A DNA stretch of 64,000 nucleotides from Paenibacillus sp. (GTDB lineage Bacteria > Bacillota > Bacilli > Paenibacillales > Paenibacillaceae), in the NCBI GenBank assembly GCA_023512345.1, contig JAILZT010000004.1:1-64000 (forward strand), in the 5' to 3' direction. The position numbers were made by a program, and so were the translations under genes. Below are positions 45,422-54,451 of this stretch, in pieces (within the stretch, counting starts at the first letter, position 1; every line of letters begins with the position of its first letter). The notes beneath the pieces are model-generated. The model was not told the origin of the DNA. It saw only the letters and a list, made by a program, of their open reading frames with translations, and ran no database searches.

Positions 45422-47866
45422 ATGAAAGTATCAACCGATTGGTTGGCTGATTATATAACGTTAGATGGTGTTACCGCTGAAGTGCTGGCGGATAAGATTA
45501 CAGCAGCGGGTATTGAAATTGACGGAGTAGAGCGCCGCAACAAGGGGATCACCGGCATCGTCGTCGGTTATGTAAAGTCCAAAGAAAAACATCCTGATGC
45601 AGATAAGCTTAATGTATGCATAGTAGATGCCGGACAAGATGAAGATTTGCAGATTGTCTGTGGTGCTAAGAACGTTGCTGCGGGTCAAAAGGTTCCAGTA
45701 GCCCTCGTTGGAGCTAAGCTTCCAGGTCTGGATATTAAAAAAGCGAAGCTGCGGGGTGTTTTGTCTCAAGGGATGATCTGCTCAGCTAAGGAACTGGGCA
45801 TGAATGACAAGCTGCTGCCAAAAGAGCAGCAAGAGGGTATTCTTGTTCTTCCTGAGGATACTGAGATCGGCCTAGATATCATGGAAGTTCTCGGTTTGAA
45901 TGATGAGGTGCTTGAATTTGACTTGACGCCTAACCGCTCGGACTGTCTCAGCATGATTGGTGCGGCATACGAGGTAAGTGCAATTTTGGGCCGAGAGCTT
46001 AGTCTTCCTAATCCTGAGGGAGAGATGGTAGAGGTTATGGACCCTACTGCAAAATATATCTCGGTAAATATTGAGGATGAAACGTATTGCGGTCATTACG
46101 CAGTTCGTTATATCAGTGGTGTCAAACCAGCTGCCTCGCCTCTTTGGATTCAGAATCGACTAATGGCGGCCGGTATTCGTCCAATTAATAATATAGTAGA
46201 CATCACTAACTATGTAATGCTGGAGTATGGGCAGCCCCTGCATGCTTTTGATGCGGATAAAGTAGAAGGTGGCAAGCTTTCTGTTCGTTTGGCGAGTTCA
46301 GATGAAATTCTTACAACACTAGATGGTCAGGAGCGTAAGCTTGAGGCACAAATGCTCGTTATTGCTGATGGTGCTAAGCCAGTAGCACTGGCTGGTGTTA
46401 TGGGTGGTCTAAATACTGAGGTTACATCTGAGACGGTCAACCTGGTGTTGGAATCCGCTAAATTTGACGGGGGAACCGTACGTAAGACCTCACGTCAATT
46501 GGGCCTGCGCTCAGAGGCATCCTTACGCTTTGAGAAAGAAGTGGATCCACGTTCGGTCATCCCTGCTTTGAACCGTGCCGCCGCACTTATTGCGAAGTAC
46601 GCTGGCGGAGCTGTGCATGAGGGTATCGCGCAAGCTGGAAGCGATGCAGTTCAGGAGAAGGTTCTTACCCTATCCCTGGATAAGCTGAACTGTTACCTTG
46701 GCACGGAGCTATCTCTGCTTGAAGTTAAAACCCTTTTCGAACGTCTGCATTTTTCATATGGAGATGTAGCCCAAGGTCAAATTGAAGTAAGAGTACCCAC
46801 AAGACGGGGCGATATTAGCTATGATGTCGATCTGATTGAGGAGATCGCTCGCTTATATGGCTATGACAATATTCCAACAACCCCGATTGAAGGGCCTACC
46901 ACACCGGGAGCTTTAACCAAGCCGCAGGCACTGCGTCGTGAGCTGCGCCGTCTGTTGGCACATGGTGGTTATCAAGAGGTACTGGGTTATTCCTTCATAC
47001 AGCCTGAGCAAGGGAAGTTATTCCCAGCTCTTTCCGAGGGCGGCCATGCAGTAAGCCTGGCTATGCCAATGAGTGAAGAACGCAGCATTTTGCGGACCAG
47101 TGTCCTGCCGCAGCTGCTAGATATCGCTCAATACAATACGAACCGCCGTCAAAGTGATTTGGCATTGTTCGAGATTGGTAATGTTTTCTTTACGGATGAA
47201 GAGCAATTAACCCGCCAACCACGTGAGCTTCCGGTACTGTCGCTGCTTCTAAGCGGTAGCCGTGCAGTTAAACAATGGAACGTTAGTGCGCAGCCTGTAG
47301 ATTTCTTCGACCTAAAAGGTGCGCTGGAAACAGTATTTACCTATTTGGGAATTACGGAAGCTATAAGTTATGAAGGAGACAGCCCGGAAGGTTATCATCC
47401 AGGCCGCTCTGCTTCTCTGTATCTGAATGGAGATGCGGGCCGCATTAAGATTGGTACGATGGGCCAGATTCATCCCGAACTGCAGCGTAAGCAGGATCTT
47501 GAGGATACTTATGTTGCTGAAATTACACTTGCACCTCTGTATGAAGCTGCTCAAAGCCGATTGCAGTATCGTGAGCTTCCGCGTTTCCCAGGTATGGAGC
47601 GTGATATTGCGGTAGTAGTGGAATCCACTGTTCAAGCAGGAGATTTATTATCTACCATTCGAGAACATGGAGGAACGCTGCTTCAGTCTGTACAGGTATT
47701 TGATGTGTATACAGGCGGCAAAATGGAAAGTGGCAAAAAAAGTATTGCGTTCTCGCTGATGTACCGTCATGCAGAGCATACGCTGACTGATGAAGAAGTT
47801 GGAGAGGTTCATGAGAAGGTTCTGACTGCTCTTCAACAAAGTTTTGGTGCAGAATTAAGAAAGTAG
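45422..47866 (+). CDS. pheT: Phenylalanyl-tRNA synthetase beta subunit
   Basis: An 814-residue subunit with normal length and order: N-terminal EMAP-type tRNA-binding domain (about 40-150; VVGYVKSKEKHPDADKLNVC), the B3/B4 editing region (about 210-400; NNIVDITNYVMLEYGQPLHAFD), a B5 DNA-binding-like domain, the catalytic-like core, and a C-terminal ferredoxin-fold anticodon-binding domain (ending HTLTDEEVGEVHEKVLTAL). AAGGAAG precedes ATG by about 9 bases. It is followed by a strong terminator, so it is the last gene of the pheST operon. Confidence 0.98.
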   Translation: MKVSTDWLADYITLDGVTAEVLADKITAAGIEIDGVERRNKGITGIVVGYVKSKEKHPDADKLNVCIVDAGQDEDLQIVCGAKNVAAGQKVPVALVGAKLPGLDIKKAKLRGVLSQGMICSAKELGMNDKLLPKEQQEGILVLPEDTEIGLDIMEVLGLNDEVLEFDLTPNRSDCLSMIGAAYEVSAILGRELSLPNPEGEMVEVMDPTAKYISVNIEDETYCGHYAVRYISGVKPAASPLWIQNRLMAAGIRPINNIVDITNYVMLEYGQPLHAFDADKVEGGKLSVRLASSDEILTTLDGQERKLEAQMLVIADGAKPVALAGVMGGLNTEVTSETVNLVLESAKFDGGTVRKTSRQLGLRSEASLRFEKEVDPRSVIPALNRAAALIAKYAGGAVHEGIAQAGSDAVQEKVLTLSLDKLNCYLGTELSLLEVKTLFERLHFSYGDVAQGQIEVRVPTRRGDISYDVDLIEEIARLYGYDNIPTTPIEGPTTPGALTKPQALRRELRRLLAHGGYQEVLGYSFIQPEQGKLFPALSEGGHAVSLAMPMSEERSILRTSVLPQLLDIAQYNTNRRQSDLALFEIGNVFFTDEEQLTRQPRELPVLSLLLSGSRAVKQWNVSAQPVDFFDLKGALETVFTYLGITEAISYEGDSPEGYHPGRSASLYLNGDAGRIKIGTMGQIHPELQRKQDLEDTYVAEITLAPLYEAAQSRLQYRELPRFPGMERDIAVVVESTVQAGDLLSTIREHGGTLLQSVQVFDVYTGGKMESGKKSIAFSLMYRHAEHTLTDEEVGEVHEKVLTALQQSFGAELRK

Positions 47867-47881
47867 CAGGAATTATGTAAA

Positions 47882-47925
47882 GCCGCAGCGAATCCATTTA
47901 GAAACCGAGATTCGCTGCGGTTTTT
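47882..47925 (+). terminator. Terminator of the pheST operon
   Basis: GCCGCAGCGAATC pairs with GATTCGCTGCGG(T) around a 14-base loop and runs into five T. Confidence 0.9.
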
Positions 47926-48044
47926 CTAGATTTAAGAAAGAACTGCTTAAGTCTATGAATTTTGCAAAATGCTAGTGATTGAAGATACAATATAAGCAGG
48001 GAAACCAGCTTAGAATCCGCACACATACAAAGGAGGACACAACT

Positions 48045-50069
48045 GTGGCTATGGACCGGACACGTGTCGCCGTAGAGATATACGGCACTTCCTATAAACT
48101 AGTCGGAAGCAGCACTGAATATATGAAGCAAGTTGCTCGTTATGTTGATGAACATATGCGGACGATCTCCAAATCCCACTCTAGATTAGATACTCCTCGC
48201 ATAGCTGTACTTGCTGCTGTACATATGGCGGAACAAGCCTTGCAGGTACAGGATTTCAAGAATGAGCTTAACATGCTGACTGGAGAACGCAGTGAGCTCC
48301 GGGTAGAGGTCTCACGACTATTGGAAGTGCAGCGAGAGCGACAGGAAGAGTACGAGCGGTTTGAAGCCGCCGCCAAGGAAGAAGCAGGTCGGCTAATTGC
48401 TGCTGCTGAGGAGGAGCGCAAGCGTCATCTGCAGATTCAGGAGCAGGAGCGTACGGTGAATGCCGAACTGCTGCAAGAGGCTGAGCAGACAGCCGCAGCT
48501 GCTCGTCAGAGGCTGGAGGAAGAGCTCAATAAGCGCGAACAAGAGCTTAAAGCCCTGCGAGATCGTTATGAAGCGGAACAGGAAGCGACCCGCGAGATCC
48601 AGCGTCAGGAGCTGGCAAGCGCTGAAGCTCTCCGTCTTCAGCAGCTCGAAGAGTTGAAATCAGCTCATCAGCAGGAATTGGAGATGATCCGAGACACACT
48701 CACTAAGGAGAAGTCGGAGACTCTGTCTATTCTGGAGCAAGAGCTTGCGGAAACTAGAGAATCACTCGGCACAGAGCTTAATGAGACTCGAACTTCCTTA
48801 AGTAAGGAGCTTGCGGATACCAAGGCTACTCTCAGCAAGGAGCTGAGTGAAGAACGGGAAGCTCTGCAACGGGAGCAAACCAAGAATAAGGAATTACGGC
48901 AATCCCAGGGAACTCAAGAGCATAGACATAAGCAACAGGTTGTAGAACTTGAGAAGCAATTAGGGGAGCTGCGTGGTGGAACCGGTCAGCTTCAATCGCG
49001 TCTTCGTTCAGTGGAAGCGAGTCTTAAGAGTGAACGCGATGCCCGACTTACGCTTCTGGAACAATATGAAGCTGTCATTAATCGTGAAGAGCAGCTTAGC
49101 ATAGAGCTTCGCTCCGCTACTGAGCTTGGGGCGCTATTGAAGGATGAATTGGATGAGCTTAACAAGCGCTATGATTTGACACAGAACGAGGCAGCCTCAC
49201 TTAGAAAGTCCGTTCAGGAGACTAGCGATCGTCTGCAACAAGTTCAAGAAGAACTTGCTCGTACGGCAGCCAGTGCAACCAGCTGGCAGGAGCTTGCGGA
49301 TAAACGTATGGAGGATATCAGCGAGCTGGAGATGAATCTACTAGAGGCTGAAGAGAAATCTGAAAGCCTGCAGAAGGAGATCGTATCTCTGCACGGGCAA
49401 GCCGATGGCTTAGTGCAGAAGCTGGAGCAAGAAGGTCAGCAACGAATCGAAGCAGAGCGCGAGCGCGAATCTTTACGTGAGCATGGGGCACTGGCTCAGA
49501 AAGAATTATCCGCATTGCGTGTGCGTTATGAGGAATTAATCGCTCAGTATGATGAGGTTCTGCAAGACGGTGAGCGGCTGCAGGAACGCTATCTTTTACT
49601 GGAAGCTGAAGGTGAAGAAGCATCGTTACGGATGGAAGAGCTGGCGGAAGCAGCGCGTGAAGCTGCCGTTGCAGTCACTGATCAGCGTGAAGCTTTGAAG
49701 GATGCTGAAGAGTACGGCGCAGTTTGGAAGCAGAAGTACGATGAACTGGAGGAGCGTCAGCGCGAGTGGTCGGATACAGAACAGAAGCTTCGTGAGGAGA
49801 TCAATCTCTGGCAGTTGGAGGTCGAAGAGGCTGAAGGCCAACAGGCTGCACTGGCTCGTGAACGCAGTGAAGTGCTTGAACAGCTTGGCGAGGTTGGAGA
49901 GAACTATGAGATGGCTCAAGGGCAGCTTCGTTTGCTCCAAGTTCAATTTGACCAACGGCGTGAAGAGTTGGAGCAGTTAACTCAGGAACATCGCAGTCTT
50001 CAGGCGGAATATTCCAAGCTCCAAGTTGAATATAATGAATGGATTCAGTTGATCGAACAAGACAGCTGA
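48045..50069 (+). CDS. zapA: ZapA-domain protein fused to a very long coiled coil
   Basis: A 674-residue protein whose first 85 or so residues match ZapA, the FtsZ-ring-associated cell-division factor (RTRVAVEIYGTSYKLVGSS, YVDEHMRTISKSHSRLD, RIAVLAAVHMAEQAL). Bacillus ZapA is only about 85 residues. Here the domain is followed by about 590 residues of Glu/Gln/Leu/Arg-rich coiled coil with no clear break. Residues 225-279 form five consecutive 11-residue repeats (for example ETRESLGTELN, ETRTSLSKELA, DTKATLSKELS). The start is GTG 48045, eight bases after AGGAGG; the frame runs 22 codons upstream without a ribosome site. The position right after pheT matches Bacillus zapA closely. No membrane segment is seen. 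Function as a long FtsZ-filament linker is inferred. Confidence 0.85.
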   Translation: MAMDRTRVAVEIYGTSYKLVGSSTEYMKQVARYVDEHMRTISKSHSRLDTPRIAVLAAVHMAEQALQVQDFKNELNMLTGERSELRVEVSRLLEVQRERQEEYERFEAAAKEEAGRLIAAAEEERKRHLQIQEQERTVNAELLQEAEQTAAAARQRLEEELNKREQELKALRDRYEAEQEATREIQRQELASAEALRLQQLEELKSAHQQELEMIRDTLTKEKSETLSILEQELAETRESLGTELNETRTSLSKELADTKATLSKELSEEREALQREQTKNKELRQSQGTQEHRHKQQVVELEKQLGELRGGTGQLQSRLRSVEASLKSERDARLTLLEQYEAVINREEQLSIELRSATELGALLKDELDELNKRYDLTQNEAASLRKSVQETSDRLQQVQEELARTAASATSWQELADKRMEDISELEMNLLEAEEKSESLQKEIVSLHGQADGLVQKLEQEGQQRIEAERERESLREHGALAQKELSALRVRYEELIAQYDEVLQDGERLQERYLLLEAEGEEASLRMEELAEAAREAAVAVTDQREALKDAEEYGAVWKQKYDELEERQREWSDTEQKLREEINLWQLEVEEAEGQQAALARERSEVLEQLGEVGENYEMAQGQLRLLQVQFDQRREELEQLTQEHRSLQAEYSKLQVEYNEWIQLIEQDS

Positions 50070-50086
50070 ATAACGGATGCTTCGCA

Positions 50087-50140
50087 AGCAGGGCTGTTCC
50101 CAGTAGGTAAAATCTACAATGGGGACAGCCCTGCTGTGTG
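50087..50140 (+). terminator. Terminator after the zapA fusion gene
   Basis: AGCAGGGCTGTTCCCA pairs with TGGGGACAGCCCTGCT, one mismatch, with inner TAG/CTA pairing; TGTGTGTTT follows. The T-run is weak. Confidence 0.75.
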
Positions 50141-50221
50141 TTTATAGTTGCCTGCGCCATGATATTCGCTATTGCAACCGTTTTCAGTGCAAGGTAGGAT
50201 GGTGGATGAGGTGAATGGGGT

Positions 50222-51205
50222 ATGGATAAAAAATGGCTGGCCGGTGTAGCCGTATTATTTTTAGTACTGGCCTATTTATTTATTGGTTTTGCGCATCAAT
50301 CCGGTAAGATGGGAAGTATCGTCAAGGAGCTGCACGGTCATCCAAGTAAGGTGGGTCACCGTTATCATATCGTGCTGATTGAACAAGAGCGCTATCACCC
50401 TTACTGGGAAATGGTGGAGAAGGGTGCTGCGAAAGCTGCAGAAAGATATGGGTTTGATATTGAATTTACTGGACCTGTCCGCAACAATATGGACGAGCAA
50501 ATTAATTTACTAGAAAAAGCGATTGCTGCTCAGGTGGATGCAATTATTGTTCAAGGCCTTAACGGAGAGAAATTCACCCCAGTTATTGATAAAGCTGTAC
50601 GACGTGGAATTCCTGTTGTGACTATTGATACGGATGCTCCTGCCAGTAAACGGTTGGCTTATGTGGGGACGGATAATGTGGCGGCAGGCGAAAGCTTGGG
50701 ACGTCTTGTGGCTCAGACAACAGGTGGAACCGGGAAAATAGGTGTCATTATAGGAAGTGATCTTGCCGAGAATCAGCTGCAGCGACTTCTTGGATTAAAA
50801 AACATTGTGAAGCAATACGGAAATTTGGAAATTGTCGATGTACGCAGCTCCAACATTTCACATATGGAGGCGATTCAACAAGCGGCAGACATGCTGAGGG
50901 TGCATCCTGAAATAAATATTGTGGTGGGCACCAGTGCAACGGATGCACTAGGCGTACTTCAGGCTGCCAAAAGCTTAAAAAGGGATTCGCTTACGATCAT
51001 CGGGTTTGATAACCAAGCGGAGACGCTTGCCGCTATTCTAAGGGGCGAGATAAAAGCTACTATAGCTCAACAGCCTTTTCTTATGGGAGATACAGCAGTC
51101 AGGCTGCTCAGTGAACATTTTCAAGGTAAGGCTTTAAGGCCAGAGTACTTTACGGAGGTTAAAGTGCTGGATAAGCAGAATGCTCAGGAGGGGGAAAGCT
51201 TGTGA
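50222..51205 (+). CDS. Membrane-anchored sugar-binding sensor protein (XylFII-like)
   Basis: A 327-residue periplasmic-binding-protein-type protein with an N-terminal membrane anchor (about 5-24) rather than a lipobox. The ligand domain shows HIVLIEQERYHPYWEMVEKG, DAIIVQGLNGEKFTPVIDKA, the YVGTDNVAAGE hinge and GFDNQAETLAAILRG. It overlaps the histidine kinase gene by 4 bases and is followed by the regulator and xylFGH. This order is the XylFII-LytS-YesN three-component system described in Clostridium, in which the binding protein senses extracellular xylose and activates the kinase, so it is a sensor rather than a transport component. Ligand identity rests on that context. GAGGTG lies 8 bases before ATG. 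Confidence 0.85.
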   Translation: MDKKWLAGVAVLFLVLAYLFIGFAHQSGKMGSIVKELHGHPSKVGHRYHIVLIEQERYHPYWEMVEKGAAKAAERYGFDIEFTGPVRNNMDEQINLLEKAIAAQVDAIIVQGLNGEKFTPVIDKAVRRGIPVVTIDTDAPASKRLAYVGTDNVAAGESLGRLVAQTTGGTGKIGVIIGSDLAENQLQRLLGLKNIVKQYGNLEIVDVRSSNISHMEAIQQAADMLRVHPEINIVVGTSATDALGVLQAAKSLKRDSLTIIGFDNQAETLAAILRGEIKATIAQQPFLMGDTAVRLLSEHFQGKALRPEYFTEVKVLDKQNAQEGESL

Positions 51206-52650
51206 GTATCCGAAAGAAGCTGTTGGTTTGTATTCCGCTGCTGGTGCTCCTGATGAGTTCGGTCTCCTTCTTCTTATTTGAGAGCAGTAAAAATGTCCAG
51301 GAAAGCTATCATTTGATGATGAATCGAATTCTATTATATAAAGAAGTGTCCTATGAAGTTGGAGAGATTATGCGTTCGATGAACCGGTTTATTATGCAGG
51401 TCGATGCAGGCAGCTTTCCTGAGGTGGAACAGCATCTAAGTGCGGTTCAGGAACTGCGCCAGGAGCTTGATGGATTGGAGACCATAGGCGGGAGCGATCT
51501 ACCACTTGTGAATTACCGGAATATCATCGATACGTTCCTAGAGCAGGTTGAGAAAATGATTGGTGAGATCGATGGGCAGGACTCTAATACCATGGCAGGG
51601 GCATACATTGAGGCGGAGAAAACTGAACGATTCATACGTGAGGAAGCCCAAGGCTTGGTCGATATTGAACTGGATCAGTACAAGCCAATCTATCAGGAGA
51701 TTATGTCCACAACGGACAGATTAAATAAGCTGGGTACCCTTCTGGTTGTTACTGTCGCATTGCTCAGTATCATTTTAGCCGTATGGCTGTCGAGTAGCAT
51801 AACGGGACCCATCCGTCGCCTAGTCGCAACCGCTAAGCGAATATCGAAGGGTCGGATGGACACAAAAGCACCGGAGAGTATTAACAACGATGAAATCAGT
51901 ATCTTGTGTCGAGCCTTTAACGGGATGATTGATAATATCCAAAGCCTGATGGCGGAGAATATGAAAAGTCTTGAGAAGGACCGTCTGGTTAAAGAGCTGG
52001 AGCTAAAAATGCTGCAAAGCCAAATCAACCCGCATTTCCTGTTTAACACCCTGAATTCTATTGCCAAGCTGGCCTACATTGAAGGGGCAACCAGGACGAG
52101 CGACCTTACGGTTTCCGTGTCCCGCCTATTGAGGTACAACCTGCAAAAACTGGATCAGGCGGTACCTCTGCGGGAAGAAGTGGAACATGTAACCGAATAT
52201 ATCAACATTCAGCGAGCGCGGTTTCGTGATCGGATTACTTTTGTAATGGATATCGATGAGAGCGTGTTGGATAGTATGATTCCCTGCCTAACACTGCAGC
52301 CCATTCTGGAAAATGCATTCGTACATGGTATTGAGCAGATGGAGGAGGGGGCAGAACTGAAACTTACGATTGGTTATGTGGATGAGGCTGTAGGTATTGA
52401 GATTCGAGATAACGGCGTAGGAATGAGCAGGGAAACCGTAATGCTGCTTCTGGAATCCTTCCGTGAGGAATCACCTCGTTTGGGTAGGAAGGGTCAATCG
52501 ACAGGGCTTGGAACACATAATGTATTTAAAAGATTGCATCTATTCTTCGACGGGGAGCAAAGCATAGAAATTGATAGTACTGAGGGAAAAGGTACGGCCG
52601 TGCTGTTCAAGATTCCTTATCGATTGGTAACTCAACAACTACAAGGTTAA
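51202..52650 (+). CDS. LytS/YesM-type sensor histidine kinase
   Basis: A 482-residue membrane kinase. Helices at about 7-26 and 180-200 bracket an extracellular helical domain, then HAMP (about 200-255), the His-kinase domain with H278 in QSQINPHFLFNTLNSIAKLA, and an ATPase domain with DNGVGM and GTAVLFKIPYR. It would phosphorylate the YesN-type regulator encoded next. The GTG start overlaps the stop of the binding-protein gene (GTGA), so expression is coupled. By analogy with Clostridium, XylFII docks on its extracellular domain. Confidence 0.92.
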   Translation: MSIRKKLLVCIPLLVLLMSSVSFFLFESSKNVQESYHLMMNRILLYKEVSYEVGEIMRSMNRFIMQVDAGSFPEVEQHLSAVQELRQELDGLETIGGSDLPLVNYRNIIDTFLEQVEKMIGEIDGQDSNTMAGAYIEAEKTERFIREEAQGLVDIELDQYKPIYQEIMSTTDRLNKLGTLLVVTVALLSIILAVWLSSSITGPIRRLVATAKRISKGRMDTKAPESINNDEISILCRAFNGMIDNIQSLMAENMKSLEKDRLVKELELKMLQSQINPHFLFNTLNSIAKLAYIEGATRTSDLTVSVSRLLRYNLQKLDQAVPLREEVEHVTEYINIQRARFRDRITFVMDIDESVLDSMIPCLTLQPILENAFVHGIEQMEEGAELKLTIGYVDEAVGIEIRDNGVGMSRETVMLLLESFREESPRLGRKGQSTGLGTHNVFKRLHLFFDGEQSIEIDSTEGKGTAVLFKIPYRLVTQQLQG

Positions 52651-52666
52651 GAAAGGGCGGTTATTC

Positions 52667-54247
52667 ATGTTCAGCTTACTTATTGCGGATGATGAAGCAT
52701 TGGAGCGGGAAGGTCTGGAACTGATGATCAGGCACATTCTCCCGGACACCTTCATATTTCTACACGCAGAAAATGGGCGGAAAGCCATTCAGATCGCGGA
52801 GGAGGAGCGGCCGGATTTTATCTTTATGGATATAAAGATGCCGGGCATTCAAGGGTTGGAGGCGGTTCGTCAAATTTCAGCAAAATTTCCTTCAACCAAG
52901 ATTGTGATGATCACGGCACATGATTATTTTTCTTACGCGAAGGAGGGATTAGCCCTTGGAGTCCGTGACTATCTGCTGAAGCCAGCCAGACGTGAGGAAG
53001 TCATGGATGTATTGAAACTGCTGATTGCTGAAAAAGAAGAGGAGAAACGGCTGCGGAATGAGCAGTTGGAGCTCCAAGAGAAGCTGTCTCAACTGATACC
53101 TTTAGCCGAAAATGAACTCTCTCTCTTGCTTATGCTGGAGTCCGTGCAGGAGGTGGAACTTGATCAACTGGCCAGTTTACTGAAAATACAGTGGCATAAG
53201 GGGTATGCAATGGTGCTTTCCTTTTCCAGGAACTCCAAAAAGGAGGCCGAAGATTTTCAACTGGCTAAGCGGGAGATTTATGAATCTGTCAAGCAGCTTA
53301 CGAAGCCGAATCTTTCCTGTATCGCCGGCCCTATAGTGGGACATCAAATGGCATTATTTATACCTCTTCCACCAGGCAGACCTGGTTATTCCCAGCGTGT
53401 TATTTCCCTTGACTGGGGTGAGCGAATACGGGGTTTTGTGGAGGAGCGGTTCCGGCTGTCTCTTTCTGTAGGGATTGGTTCGGTTCGGGAGGGCTGGGAT
53501 GGTATGAGCAGATCCTTCCGTGAGGCGGTGCGCGTATGTGCGGATGATAACGAGTTGCTGAGTGTAAGGCATTATGATGACATTACACAGAGCTCAGGCC
53601 AGGCGATTATCTCTCTAGATGATGAGAAGAAACTGCTGGATGCGATTTTGAGGCATAACAAACAGGAGACAGCGGAGCGATTTAGCTCTTTATATGAGCT
53701 TCTCGAAGGGAAAGGGAACAGTTCCTTTATAACCTTGCGCGGGGAGATTATAGGCCTGCTGTTGTTTCTGTGCCGGGGGGTTCAATCTGGGGATGGTGCA
53801 GAACTAATTACCTCTTTAAGCGGACTGGAGGATAGGGATTCCCTTCGTACAACGGCAATGGCCTGGCTCGGGTCCTTTATTGACGGACTTAAGGAAGGTC
53901 GGGAGCAAAGCCGGTCACATGTGCTGCAGCGGGCACTCCATTATATAGGCCAAAAGTATAAAGAGGATATCTCTATGGAGCAAAGTGCAGAATATGTAAA
54001 TCTTAGCCCTCATTATTTTAGTAAATTGTTCAAGCAGCACTCAGGTGAGACCTTTATCGACTATGTGACCCGACTTCGCATCCATGAGGCAAAGCTGTTA
54101 ATCTCAGAGGAGCGTCTTAGCCTGAAGGAAATTTGTTACGAGGTGGGCTACAGGGACCCGAATTATTTCAGCAGGGTCTTTAAAAAAGCGACAGGTACTA
54201 CTCCGAGCGAGTATCGGCTGCAAATAGAGAAGCAAAGTCCTTGTTAA
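52667..54247 (+). CDS. YesN-type response regulator with AraC DNA-binding domain
   Basis: A 526-residue regulator: receiver domain (1-125) with phospho-acceptor D55 in FIFMDIKMPG and the switch lysine in YLLKPARREE, a central region of about 270 residues, and a C-terminal AraC double helix-turn-helix (about 425-520; DISMEQSAEYVNLSPHYFSKLFK and LSLKEICYEVGYRDPNYFSRVFK). It probably activates xylFGH in response to xylose. AAAGGGCGG precedes ATG by about 6 bases. A terminator overlaps its stop codon, so xylF has its own transcript. Confidence 0.93.
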   Translation: MFSLLIADDEALEREGLELMIRHILPDTFIFLHAENGRKAIQIAEEERPDFIFMDIKMPGIQGLEAVRQISAKFPSTKIVMITAHDYFSYAKEGLALGVRDYLLKPARREEVMDVLKLLIAEKEEEKRLRNEQLELQEKLSQLIPLAENELSLLLMLESVQEVELDQLASLLKIQWHKGYAMVLSFSRNSKKEAEDFQLAKREIYESVKQLTKPNLSCIAGPIVGHQMALFIPLPPGRPGYSQRVISLDWGERIRGFVEERFRLSLSVGIGSVREGWDGMSRSFREAVRVCADDNELLSVRHYDDITQSSGQAIISLDDEKKLLDAILRHNKQETAERFSSLYELLEGKGNSSFITLRGEIIGLLLFLCRGVQSGDGAELITSLSGLEDRDSLRTTAMAWLGSFIDGLKEGREQSRSHVLQRALHYIGQKYKEDISMEQSAEYVNLSPHYFSKLFKQHSGETFIDYVTRLRIHEAKLLISEERLSLKEICYEVGYRDPNYFSRVFKKATGTTPSEYRLQIEKQSPC

Positions 54248-54266
54248 TCAACAAGGACTTTTTTGT
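54234..54266 (+). terminator. Terminator overlapping the end of the response regulator gene
   Basis: AAAGTCCTTGTT pairs perfectly with AACAAGGACTTT and is followed by T. The left arm lies in the last codons of the gene. Confidence 0.88.
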
Positions 54267-54402
54267 GTTTTATAACCAAATTGTCCTGTGAATGAGGTGG
54301 AAAAGGCTTTCATTACAGGAAGCAGCAATGAAGTGCAGGCGGAGAGTAAAGAAATGCTGGGAATGGCTTCACTGCCGTATTTGGACCCGTGCTAAGCTGT
54401 AT

Positions 54403-54417
54403 TTGTAAGCGCAATCA
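54403..54417 (+). promoter_or_regulatory. Candidate cre (CcpA) site upstream of xylF
   Basis: TTGTAAGCGCAATCA fits all fixed positions of WTGNAANCGNWNNCW and misses the stricter TGWAANCGNTNWCA at one. It lies about 35 bases before the xylF start, as expected for glucose repression of xylose uptake. Confidence 0.6.
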
Positions 54418-54451
54418 ATTATTTTAACTGGTGAAAAGGGGCGAAGAAAGA

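Noticed and set aside
48045..50069. Reading the ZapA fusion as an SMC-like chromosome protein.
   Set aside because: There is no Walker A or B motif and no hinge; only the ZapA domain and coiled coil are seen.
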